A DNA stretch of 13,377 nucleotides from Bacteroidota bacterium (GTDB lineage Bacteria; Bacteroidota; Bacteroidia; Flavobacteriales_D; JABDKJ01): contig JAQCAN010000039.1 in the NCBI GenBank assembly GCA_027621335.1, positions 1 to 13,377 on the forward strand. Reading direction: 5' to 3'. Below the pieces are notes generated by a model, which ran no database searches, had not been told where the DNA came from, and saw nothing but the letters and a program-made list of their open reading frames with translations. Both the position numbers and the translations under genes were made by a program. This document shows positions 7,205 through 13,377 of the stretch, one piece after another. The first letter of the stretch is position 1; every line of letters starts with the position of its first letter.

Positions 7205-8242
7205 ATGTATAAAGCTCTCGTCCGCCCGTTCCTCTTTCTCTTTCCTCCTGAAAAGGTCCATTATTGGAGCATGGATAGTCTGATGTTCCTTTGCAAAATG
7301 GCTCCGACCAGGTGGCTCATCCAAAAGCTTTTCTCCTCTTCTACCCAAGGTCCTGAAGTGGCCGTAGCCGGATTGGCCTTCAAGAACCCCATTGGACTAG
7401 CCGCAGGATTCGACAAGGATGCCCGTTACCTCCATGCCTTGGTCTGCCTTGGTTTCGGGCATGTCGAGGTAGGTACCGTGACCCCCAAGGCCCAAGCAGG
7501 GAACGATAAGCCACGTTTATTCCGTCTGCCTGAAGATCAAGGACTCATCAATCGCATGGGCTTCAATAACGGAGGGCTCGAAGCCATGGTGGAGCGCTTG
7601 AAACATCGTCCAGAGGGCTTGATCGTAGGGGGGAACATAGGAAAGAACAAGGTCACACCCAATGATGAGGCGGTGAATGATTACCTGATCTGCTTCAACG
7701 CCTTGCATCCCTATGTGGATTATTTCGTGATCAACGTGAGCTCACCCAACACACCTGGACTGAGGGAACTTCAGGAGAAAGAACCCCTCAGGCGCATCAT
7801 CCATGCCGTGATGGAAGGATCGAAGAGCAAGACCATCCAAAGGCCTATTTTCTTGAAAATCGCTCCCGACCTCACAGAAGGTCAATTGGATGACATCCTT
7901 GACATCGCCACAACGGAAGGACTCACCGGCCTTATCTGCACGAACACCACCATCTCCAGAGAAGGTCTGAAGACAAAGGGCTCTGAGCTACAGAGCATAG
8001 GAAATGGAGGATTGAGCGGTCGCCCGGTCTTCCGACATTCCACCGAAGTGTTGCACTACCTCTCAGAACGAAAGCCTGATGACTTGGTGTTGATCGGAGT
8101 GGGAGGAGTATTCACTGCCGAGGATGCTGAGCTCAAACTGCGTTCGGGTGCTTCTTTGGTCCAAGTCTACACAGGGTTCATCTATGAAGGTCCTTCAATG
8201 GTGGGAAAGATCTGTAAGTCTTTACGATCCACGAATTCGTAA
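7205..8242 (+). CDS. pyrD: Dihydroorotate dehydrogenase, quinone-dependent class 2
   Basis: Catalyses dihydroorotate to orotate, the fourth step of pyrimidine synthesis, passing electrons to membrane quinone through FMN. With the start at 7205 it has 345 residues, normal for class 2. A hydrophobic, basic N-terminal segment (1-45, LVRPFLFLFPPEKVHYW) fits the membrane-associated quinone-tunnel helices. Other motifs are AAGFDKDA (66-73, FMN), NRMGFNN (116-122, substrate), NVSSPNTPGLR (177-187) with catalytic base S180, FLKIAPDL (216-223), the ICTNTT block (244-249), GGLSGRP (268-274), and GVGGV plus GASLVQVYTGFIYEGP (phosphate binding). An in-frame ATG at 7127 would add 26 residues, but the promoter at 7169-7196 lies inside that extension. 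The upstream neighbour is divergent. The downstream lyase gene is in the same direction after a 157-bp gap. Confidence 0.95.
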   Translation: MYKALVRPFLFLFPPEKVHYWSMDSLMFLCKMAPTRWLIQKLFSSSTQGPEVAVAGLAFKNPIGLAAGFDKDARYLHALVCLGFGHVEVGTVTPKAQAGNDKPRLFRLPEDQGLINRMGFNNGGLEAMVERLKHRPEGLIVGGNIGKNKVTPNDEAVNDYLICFNALHPYVDYFVINVSSPNTPGLRELQEKEPLRRIIHAVMEGSKSKTIQRPIFLKIAPDLTEGQLDDILDIATTEGLTGLICTNTTISREGLKTKGSELQSIGNGGLSGRPVFRHSTEVLHYLSERKPDDLVLIGVGGVFTAEDAELKLRSGASLVQVYTGFIYEGPSMVGKICKSLRSTNS

Positions 8243-8399
8243 CTTGACGCTCAGTTACCTTGACCAAGATGATTCCAATGAAATTCCCCAAGACTCAACT
8301 TCCTCAAGAGGACGATGCTTTTTATATGGCTAATGACTCCAGAGCTAGACTGAGGAGCGTTGACCAAAGTTCACCCAACATGACTCCTTCTGATACTCT
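8243..8399 (+). other. Spacer between pyrD and HMG-CoA lyase gene
   Basis: No clear terminator or promoter is visible. The octamer TTGACCAA occurs twice, at 8260-8267 and 8360-8367, exactly 100 bp apart. The second is 33 bp ahead of the lyase ATG, but no TAnnTTTG box follows it. A 50-codon ORF (8269-8421) overlaps the next gene and has no recognisable features. Confidence 0.4.
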
Positions 8400-9269
8400 A
8401 TGTCCACTTCTTCAACCGTGAAATTGATCGAATGTCCCAGAGATGCCATGCAAGGCATCCATGACTTCATTCCCACTAAGACCAAAGTGACCTACCATCA
8501 GACGTTGCTCGGCTGCGGATTCGACACCATCGACATAGGAAGCTTTGTCTCGCCTAAGGCCATTCCTCAAATGAAGGATACCGCCAAAGTCTTGGATAGT
8601 CTAGACCTAAGTGGGACCAAGACGAAGCTCTCAGTCATCATAGGGAACAGGCGTGGAGCAGAGCAGGCCTGTGAACAGGAGAAGGTGAGTTATCTGGGAT
8701 TCCCTTTCAGTATCTCTGAGACCTTCTTGAGACGTAACATCAATAGTAGCATCGATGACTCCATCAAGCGCCTCCATGAGATCAAGAATCTATGCACCAA
8801 GCATGATAAAGAGCTCATCATCTACATGAGCATGGGATTCGGCAATCCGTATGGCGAGCCATGGGATGTGAATATCGTCATGGGATGGTGCTATAAGCTA
8901 GCTAAGCTCTTTGATACGAAAATCATCTCCTTGTCTGACACCATCGGAACCTCAGAGCCCAAGAGTATCCAATACCTGTTCAAGAACCTCGTCCCTGAGT
9001 TACCTGATGTTGAATTCGGGGCTCACCTCCACACCACGCCTGACAAATGGCGCGAGAAAGTGAATGTTGCCTACGAGAGCGGCTGCAGACGTTTTGACGG
9101 GGCCATCAAAGGGTTTGGTGGTTGTCCTATGGCTTCGGACAAGCTCACTGGCAATATGCCAATGGAGAAACTGGTCGAGTATTTGGATGGCAAAGAGGAA
9201 GGTTCGGGCATAAAAAAAGGGCCATTCCAACAAAGTATGGAGATGGCCCTAAAGGTTTTTCCGGTCTAA
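8400..9269 (+). CDS. Hydroxymethylglutaryl-CoA lyase (Bacteroidota type)
   Basis: A 289-residue TIM-barrel enzyme of the HMG-CoA lyase / DRE-TIM metallolyase family. It splits HMG-CoA into acetyl-CoA and acetoacetate, the final step of leucine breakdown. Seen motifs are ECPRDAMQG (11-19) with catalytic R14 and metal ligand D15; IDIGSFVSPKAIPQM (44-58); SLSDTIG (177-183); the metal-binding HLH at 209-211; and the lyase signature GFGGCPMA (238-245) with C242, then GN at 251-252. Differences from the human enzyme are D45 where Glu72 is expected, and HLHTTPDKW in place of HCHDTYG. The same features recur in the lyases I recall from other Bacteroidota, so they appear to be a lineage trait rather than damage. 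It converges on ilvE with 3 bp between stops, and its 3' coding region also holds the ilvE terminator. Confidence 0.88.
   Translation: MSTSSTVKLIECPRDAMQGIHDFIPTKTKVTYHQTLLGCGFDTIDIGSFVSPKAIPQMKDTAKVLDSLDLSGTKTKLSVIIGNRRGAEQACEQEKVSYLGFPFSISETFLRRNINSSIDDSIKRLHEIKNLCTKHDKELIIYMSMGFGNPYGEPWDVNIVMGWCYKLAKLFDTKIISLSDTIGTSEPKSIQYLFKNLVPELPDVEFGAHLHTTPDKWREKVNVAYESGCRRFDGAIKGFGGCPMASDKLTGNMPMEKLVEYLDGKEEGSGIKKGPFQQSMEMALKVFPV
9212..9250 (-). terminator. ilvE intrinsic terminator embedded in the lyase coding sequence
   Basis: AGGGCCAT (9218-9225) pairs perfectly with ATGGCCCT (9243-9250). The stem extends inward by TCC/GGA (9226-9228 with 9239-9241, bulged G at 9242) around a 10-base loop. On the minus strand the stem is followed by seven T residues (complement of 9212-9218). 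It lies 23 bp past the ilvE stop codon and wholly inside the last 20 codons of the convergent lyase gene. Confidence 0.8.
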
Positions 9270-9272
9270 GGG

Positions 9273-10349
9273 TCAACTGATCTTAGTCACCCAGTTCCAT
9301 GTGTCCTTCTCACGTCCTCGCTTGAGGTCTTCGAGGTAATTAAGGATGCGTATGGAGAAGTCCTTCTCGGTGAAGGCAGGCAGGTTATAATCCGTTCCTT
9401 CATGTCCGATGGTCTTGATTCGTGCGATGGTGGCTGCCGTTCCTGTGCCAAACGCCTCTTGCACTCGTCCGCCTTTCAACGCCCTGACCAACTCTTCGAC
9501 ATGTATACTGGATTCATTGGTCTGCATGCCCCATGACTGTGCAATCTTCAGCACACTATCCCTAGTGATCCCTGGCAGGATGGTTCCGCTAGTGGTCGGA
9601 GTGTAAAGGACATTGTCCACTACGAACATCATGTTCATAGTTCCAGACTCTTCAATGTACTTATGCTCTTTGGCATCGGTCCAGATAAGCTGATGATATC
9701 CTTCTTCTTTCGCCTTTTTGGCCGGATACAGAGAAGCGGCATAGTTCCCAGCGGCCTTCACGCGTCCTACCCCTCCTTCGCAGGCTCTGCTGTACATGGT
9801 TTCTATCTTAACCCTCACAGGTTCAGAGTAATACGTACCCACAGGGCAGGTGAAGACCATGAACTTATAATTGTCAGAAGGCTTCACACCGATGAATTCA
9901 TCTGTGGCGAAAAGGAAAGGTCTTATATAAAGACTGGTTCCTGGTACATTAGGAATCCACTCCTTATCGATCATGACCAATTGCTTCAGCGCGCTCAAGA
10001 ACAATTCCTTTGGAATGGAAGGCATACACATCCGCTCAGCTGAGGCATTCAATCGGGTGGAGTTCGCTTCAGGTCTGAAGATGAAGACCTCATCATCCAG
10101 ATTCCTGTAGGCCTTCAATCCTTCGAAGATGCTCTGTCCGTAGTGGATGGCCGAGGTAGAAGGCGCAAGACTCAATGGGCCATATGGCTTGATTTCCATG
10201 TCTGTCCACTCTCCGTTCCTATAATTCATCTCGAACATATGATCTGCGAAGATCTTACCGAATTGGATGTTGGTCTGGTCGAACTCCTTCAATCGGCTGT
10301 TCGTAGTCTTGGTGATTTTGAACTTGGATAGGATCTCGGTTTCGCTCAT
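9273..10349 (-). CDS. ilvE: Branched-chain amino acid aminotransferase (PLP class IV)
   Basis: A 358-residue fold-type IV aminotransferase that interconverts leucine, isoleucine and valine with their 2-oxo acids using glutamate/2-oxoglutarate. Length and architecture fit the long (eukaryotic-like, about 355 residue) BCAT subgroup. Motifs are HYGQSIFEGLKAYR (69-82), FRPEANSTRLNASAERM (91-107), YIRPFLFAT (141-149), the PLP-lysine segment GRVKAAGNYAASL with K198, YIEESGTMNMMFV (231-243), TILPGITRDSVL (256-267, PLP phosphate) and AFGTGTAA (299-306). In leucine catabolism it would act first and the neighbouring HMG-CoA lyase last. It equally serves synthesis. A TATCTTAG box lies 32-39 bp upstream on the minus strand. 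The terminator is at 9212-9250. Confidence 0.95.
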   Translation of the reverse strand: MSETEILSKFKITKTTNSRLKEFDQTNIQFGKIFADHMFEMNYRNGEWTDMEIKPYGPLSLAPSTSAIHYGQSIFEGLKAYRNLDDEVFIFRPEANSTRLNASAERMCMPSIPKELFLSALKQLVMIDKEWIPNVPGTSLYIRPFLFATDEFIGVKPSDNYKFMVFTCPVGTYYSEPVRVKIETMYSRACEGGVGRVKAAGNYAASLYPAKKAKEEGYHQLIWTDAKEHKYIEESGTMNMMFVVDNVLYTPTTSGTILPGITRDSVLKIAQSWGMQTNESSIHVEELVRALKGGRVQEAFGTGTAATIARIKTIGHEGTDYNLPAFTEKDFSIRILNYLEDLKRGREKDTWNWVTKIS

Positions 10350-10380
10350 GCTTCAATTTTGTTAGGGGTTGGGCTTTCGT

Positions 10381-10394
10381 CTAAGATACGTTTA
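10381..10394. promoter_or_regulatory. Overlapping divergent -7 boxes of ilvE and recQ
   Basis: The minus strand reads TATCTTAG (10388-10381, 7 of 8 to TAnnTTTG) for ilvE. The plus strand reads TACGTTTA (10387-10394, 7 of 8) for recQ. The two share the TA at 10387-10388. A + strand TTG at 10369-10371 is 15 bp from the recQ box, slightly short. No -33 TTG is seen for ilvE. The arrangement is suggestive but neither box is perfect. Confidence 0.35.
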
Positions 10395-10397
10395 TAA

Positions 10398-12356
10398 GTG
10401 ATATTTGTTGTGACTATTGAAAAGTTCCCATCCCTGAATAGAGACATAAATAGCATTCTAAAAGCGTATTGGGGATACCCTGATTTCAGGCCATTGCAGG
10501 AGGATATCATACAACATGCTATCAATCAGCAAGATACATTAGCCTTGCTTCCAACGGGAGGAGGTAAGTCCATCTGCTATCAGGTACCCGGCTTGGCTAT
10601 GGAGGGCATCACATTGGTGATATCTCCCCTACTGGCATTGATGAAAGATCAGATCGAAGGATTGAGGTCGAAGGGTATCAAAGCTGAGACGGTGAATTCT
10701 TTTGTTTCTTTTAGGGATACGGATCGTATTCTAGATAATTGTATCTACGGTCAGGTCAAGTTCCTTTTCGTCTCTCCCGAGCGCCTGCAGAACGACCTCT
10801 TCAAAGTGAGGTTGGCCAAGATGAAATTGAACCTCATCGCTGTGGATGAAGCCCACTGTATCTCCCAATGGGGTCATGACTTCAGACCAGCCTATCGGCT
10901 TATAAATGAAATCAGGGAGATCCATCCCAAAGTCCCCGTTCTGGCGCTCACCGCCTCGGCCACTCCAGACGTGGTCCTGGACATCCAAGAACAGCTTCAC
11001 TTCAAAAATGGGGTGGTCATCAGGAAGAGTTTCGCCAGAGAGAACATCCGCTTCGCAGCCTTGGAATTGGAAGATAAGAGGGGGGCCCTTTTTCGGATCA
11101 TGAAGAAGTATGGAGAAGGGTCATGTATCGTCTATGTGAGAAACAGGCGAAGGGCCAAAGAATTATGTGATGATCTGCGACATGAAGGCCACTCTTGCGG
11201 GTACTATCATGCCGGGTTGAAAAAAGAAGAACGCGAAGAAGCCCAGGATCTTTGGTTGAAAGGGACCACGCGCATCATCGTGGCCACGAATGCCTTCGGG
11301 ATGGGGATTGACAAACCCGATGTCCGTAATGTCATCCACTATGACATCAGTGACAGCTTGGAGTCCTATTACCAGGAAGCTGGCCGCGCTGGGCGCGATG
11401 GAAAGTCCTCAATAGCTGTTCAACTTTTCCACTTAAGGGATATACAAGAGGTCAGGATACGATTGGAAAAGACCTTTCCGAGTGCTGACGCGGTGAAAAA
11501 GGTCTATCAGAAACTGAGTGATGGACTTCAATTGGCAGCAGGCTCAGGACAAGAGGAGACCTTTCCTGTGGACTTGGCTGACCTTTCCAAACGATCTGAG
11601 CTCGATGTTTATGGGGTCATGGGTGCTCTTAAGACGTTGGAACAGAATGGTTACATCAGTATCCACGAGGGGCTGACCACACCTAGCCGCATTCAAATGG
11701 TCTGTGATCGCAGACAGCTAGATAATCTGGATCCTGATCGCAATGCCGTATCCAAAGTCCTCTTCGTACTACTTCGCAATCACAGCGGCCTTTTCTCCTC
11801 CGCCATCACTATCCGAGAGGAAGAGATCGCCTTGAAAGCTGGTATGAGCTTTGATCAAGTCGAAAGCGCGCTGAGTCATGCACAAGACCAAGGGGTCCTT
11901 ATCTACCAAGCTCGGAAAGGAAGCTCCAGCGTAAGTTATCTCTTGCCAAGGCAGCATGGTAAGGACCTTCGCTTGAACTTGAATGAGATGAAGCTCCGCA
12001 AAGCCCGTCAAACGACTAGGGCCGAAGCCTTGATCAGCTACTTTATGAATGACGTGGAATGCAGAAGCGTGCAGATGTTGAACTACTTTGGTGAGTCGGC
12101 CAGTGAACCTTGTGGAACGTGTGATGTATGCACCAGGAAGAAGGACCTTCCAAGTCATGAGAAAAGCACCTGGATTAAAGACATGGGGCTTCTTAAAGAA
12201 CTTTGTACCGCAGGTATCGGAATGGAGCAATTGAAGTTGGCCTATCCGATTCATGACCCCATCCACGCCCAAGTCTTCCATTGGCTCTTGGATAAGAACT
12301 ATATTAGAAAATCAGGTGACCTCATCCACTGGACCGCGCCTCTGGCCCTGACTTGA
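10398..12356 (+). CDS. recQ: RecQ-family ATP-dependent DNA helicase
   Basis: A 3'-5' superfamily II DNA helicase of recombination and fork repair, 652 residues from the GTG at 10398. A second in-frame GTG at 10410 (648 residues) is as likely, because a possible -7 box at 10387-10394 would place the transcript start near 10400. No ATG precedes the conserved YWGYPDFRPLQ. Motifs are motif 0 FRPLQ (30-34), Walker A LPTGGGKS (51-58), DEAH (150-153), the aromatic-rich loop around ISQWGHDFRPAYR (155-167), LTASATP (184-190), YYHAGL (269-274), ATNAFGMGIDKPDV (296-309) and QEAGRAGRDG (326-335). The RecQ zinc cysteines are C555, C572, C575 and C578. About 175 residues, including a winged-helix-like stretch (390-422), separate the helicase core from the zinc module, unlike E. 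coli RecQ. No HRDC domain is evident; a short winged-helix-like tail (594-645) ends the protein. Confidence 0.92.
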   Translation: MIFVVTIEKFPSLNRDINSILKAYWGYPDFRPLQEDIIQHAINQQDTLALLPTGGGKSICYQVPGLAMEGITLVISPLLALMKDQIEGLRSKGIKAETVNSFVSFRDTDRILDNCIYGQVKFLFVSPERLQNDLFKVRLAKMKLNLIAVDEAHCISQWGHDFRPAYRLINEIREIHPKVPVLALTASATPDVVLDIQEQLHFKNGVVIRKSFARENIRFAALELEDKRGALFRIMKKYGEGSCIVYVRNRRRAKELCDDLRHEGHSCGYYHAGLKKEEREEAQDLWLKGTTRIIVATNAFGMGIDKPDVRNVIHYDISDSLESYYQEAGRAGRDGKSSIAVQLFHLRDIQEVRIRLEKTFPSADAVKKVYQKLSDGLQLAAGSGQEETFPVDLADLSKRSELDVYGVMGALKTLEQNGYISIHEGLTTPSRIQMVCDRRQLDNLDPDRNAVSKVLFVLLRNHSGLFSSAITIREEEIALKAGMSFDQVESALSHAQDQGVLIYQARKGSSSVSYLLPRQHGKDLRLNLNEMKLRKARQTTRAEALISYFMNDVECRSVQMLNYFGESASEPCGTCDVCTRKKDLPSHEKSTWIKDMGLLKELCTAGIGMEQLKLAYPIHDPIHAQVFHWLLDKNYIRKSGDLIHWTAPLALT

Positions 12357-13377
12357 AGACCGTTATTTCAAGGAGGTAAGCGATGAACATGACTGCCAAA
12401 CACCCGACCACATTATACCATAGATACCCCATCATAAGCCAAGACGGGGCAACTTCGTATACATTGGAGAAGTGGATGACAATGACCAGAGCTTCAGCTA
12501 TCAATGCCGAAAGGAAAACAGCATTGGACCCGACCTTCTTCATATAGAACGCCACCAAGAAGATTCCCAGAATGGTGCCGTAAAACAATGATCCCAGCAG
12601 ATTCACCGCTTGGATGAGATTCTCAAAGAGCGAAGCTGTGGTCGCAAAGAGAATGGCTAATATGCCCCAAAGCAAGGTGAACCAACGCGTAGAGTGGACA
12701 TAGTGCCCATCGGTCTCATTTTTGCGAATGGAACGCATATAGATATCTACTGTGGTGGTCGCGGCCAGGGCATTCAATTCTGAGGCCGTGGACGACATAG
12801 CCGCTGAGAACATAACAGCAAAGAGCAGACCTATCATCCCAATGGGGAGATAATTCATGACATAGGTCATGAAGACATAATCCTTATCATTCGTCTCAGC
12901 GTCAGGATCCACCTTATGGATCAGTGCTTTGGCCTCCTCACGCACTTGCTTGGATTCTTCTTCTAACCTCAAGACCTCCTGCTCCACTCGGAGTGATGAA
13001 CCGTCATTCTTCTCAATGCCCTCCAACATCAAGTAGATCTGTCCTTCTTTTTCTTGTTGAAGTTCCAAGTAATCCTGCTCCTTCTCCTTCCACTGATCCG
13101 ACTGATCCGACTGAAGCACCTTCTCACTGACTACTTGGTTGAAGAAGATGGGGGGCCTGTTGAATTGGAAGAATACAAAGACCATGACTCCTATAAAAAG
13201 AATGATGAACTGCATAGGAACTTTCAGGAGGCCGTTCATAATCAGCCCTAAACGGCTTTCGGTCAGCGATTTTCCGGTGAGATAGCGCTGAACTTGACTC
13301 TGATCTGTCCCGAAATAAGACATAAAGAGAAAGACTGCAGCGGTCATCCCTGACCAGAAGGTATAGCGCTCATTAAT
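12322..13377 (-). CDS. Sodium:solute symporter (SSS family), N-terminus beyond the window
   Basis: The frame is open to the right edge, so 351 C-terminal residues are visible. The Met at 13347 is internal, since INERYTFWSG precedes it in frame. The SSS signature YFGTDQSQVQRYLTGKS lies at 21-37 of the visible part. Hydrophobic segments at about 50-70, 172-198, 230-250, 257-279 and 283-300, with two more near the C-terminus, fit the later helices of this Na+-coupled transporter fold. AVMFSAAMSSTASELNALA (187-205) is the conserved helix that typically carries the sodium-site serines. Between two helices lies a highly charged loop of about 87 residues (81-167), predicted to be coiled coil and rich in E, K and Q. 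I recall a similar insert in other Bacteroidota SSS proteins. The substrate is unknown. The 3' end overlaps recQ by 35 bp. Confidence 0.9.
   Translation of the reverse strand: MNERYTFWSGMTAAVFLFMSYFGTDQSQVQRYLTGKSLTESRLGLIMNGLLKVPMQFIILFIGVMVFVFFQFNRPPIFFNQVVSEKVLQSDQSDQWKEKEQDYLELQQEKEGQIYLMLEGIEKNDGSSLRVEQEVLRLEEESKQVREEAKALIHKVDPDAETNDKDYVFMTYVMNYLPIGMIGLLFAVMFSAAMSSTASELNALAATTTVDIYMRSIRKNETDGHYVHSTRWFTLLWGILAILFATTASLFENLIQAVNLLGSLFYGTILGIFLVAFYMKKVGSNAVFLSALIAEALVIVIHFSNVYEVAPSWLMMGYLWYNVVGCLAVMFIAYLLEITVFKSGPEARSSG
13092..13114. repeat. Short in-frame 9-bp tandem repeat in the symporter loop
   Basis: ACTGATCCG occurs twice in tandem (13092-13100 and 13101-13109), followed by ACTGA (13110-13114), about 2.6 copies. 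On the coding (minus) strand it encodes the repeated tripeptide in SDQSDQ. Because the unit is a multiple of three, copy-number change would keep the frame. Confidence 0.6.

Noticed and set aside
7085..7348. 88-codon N-terminal extension of the AddB-like open frame
   Set aside because: It overlaps the pyrD start and promoter antisense, lacks family similarity, and the Met-Met at 7084/7081 precedes the recognisable N-terminus.
8260..8367. TTGACCAA repeated exactly 100 bp apart as a possible operator pair
   Set aside because: An 8-bp match could arise by chance; there is no symmetry and no associated promoter box.
8269..8421. 50-codon + strand ORF between pyrD and the lyase gene
   Set aside because: It overlaps the lyase start by 22 bp, and has no motif, no ribosome site and no homologue I recognise.
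12371..12547. + strand ORF of 54 codons (12383-12547) preceded by a perfect AGGAGGT
   Set aside because: It is antisense to the symporter; the apparent Shine-Dalgarno is the complement of the codons for Tyr-Leu-Leu in a membrane helix, and the product has no recognisable character. Coincidence is more likely.
1..13377. CRISPR array, tRNA/rRNA, insertion sequence, prophage or defence island
   Set aside because: On reading both strands I saw no repeat-spacer pattern, cloverleaf, transposase, integrase or flanking direct repeats.

Overview
The window looks like ordinary chromosome from a member of the Bacteroidota, probably a Flavobacteriia-like marine or environmental lineage. Three things suggest this: the protein families are typical of that phylum (M49 lipoprotein peptidase, DUF547 protein, Bacteroidota-type HMG-CoA lyase, sodium:solute symporter with a long hydrophilic insert); Shine-Dalgarno sequences are almost absent; and there are -7 boxes of the form TAnnTTTG. 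Base composition is even, and I see no mobile element, tRNA, rRNA, CRISPR array or prophage. The species cannot be named from the sequence.

Left end (1-1770). A fragment of a + strand gene ending in a hydrophobic tail abuts, stop to stop, a three-gene minus-strand cluster. The cluster reads DUF547 protein, then a TIGR04282/DUF2064-type nucleotidyltransferase-like glycosyltransferase, then a small zinc-ribbon protein. The first two genes are 4 bp apart and very likely form an operon. Families of the first two types recur together in Bacteroidota, in clusters that have been tied to arsenosugar or radical-SAM chemistry.

1771-7204. A strong intrinsic terminator separates the cluster from a secreted M49 (dipeptidyl peptidase III-like) zinc lipoprotein. 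A 338-bp spacer follows. It carries a 15-bp-stem terminator and a fold-rich stretch that could be a small RNA. Next is a 920-residue AddB-like protein with a degenerate helicase region and an intact PD-(D/E)XK nuclease, divergent from pyrD.

7205-10349. pyrD (class 2 dihydroorotate dehydrogenase) has the best promoter in the window, and its start codon lies almost at the predicted transcription start. It is followed by an HMG-CoA lyase (last step of leucine breakdown). That gene converges on ilvE (branched-chain aminotransferase, first step of leucine breakdown or last step of its synthesis) with 3 bp between stops. The ilvE terminator lies inside the lyase coding sequence.

10350-13377. recQ is divergent from ilvE across a 48-bp gap. 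Its 3' end overlaps by 35 bp the 3' end of a convergent sodium:solute symporter that runs off the right edge. RecQ and the AddB-like nuclease are both DNA-repair proteins, and the lyase and IlvE both belong to branched-chain amino acid metabolism. Otherwise the genes look like independent housekeeping units. I did not find a convincing undescribed system. The items most worth a second look are the DUF547/glycosyltransferase/zinc-ribbon cluster, the structured spacer at 4181-4309 and the terminator embedded in the lyase gene.
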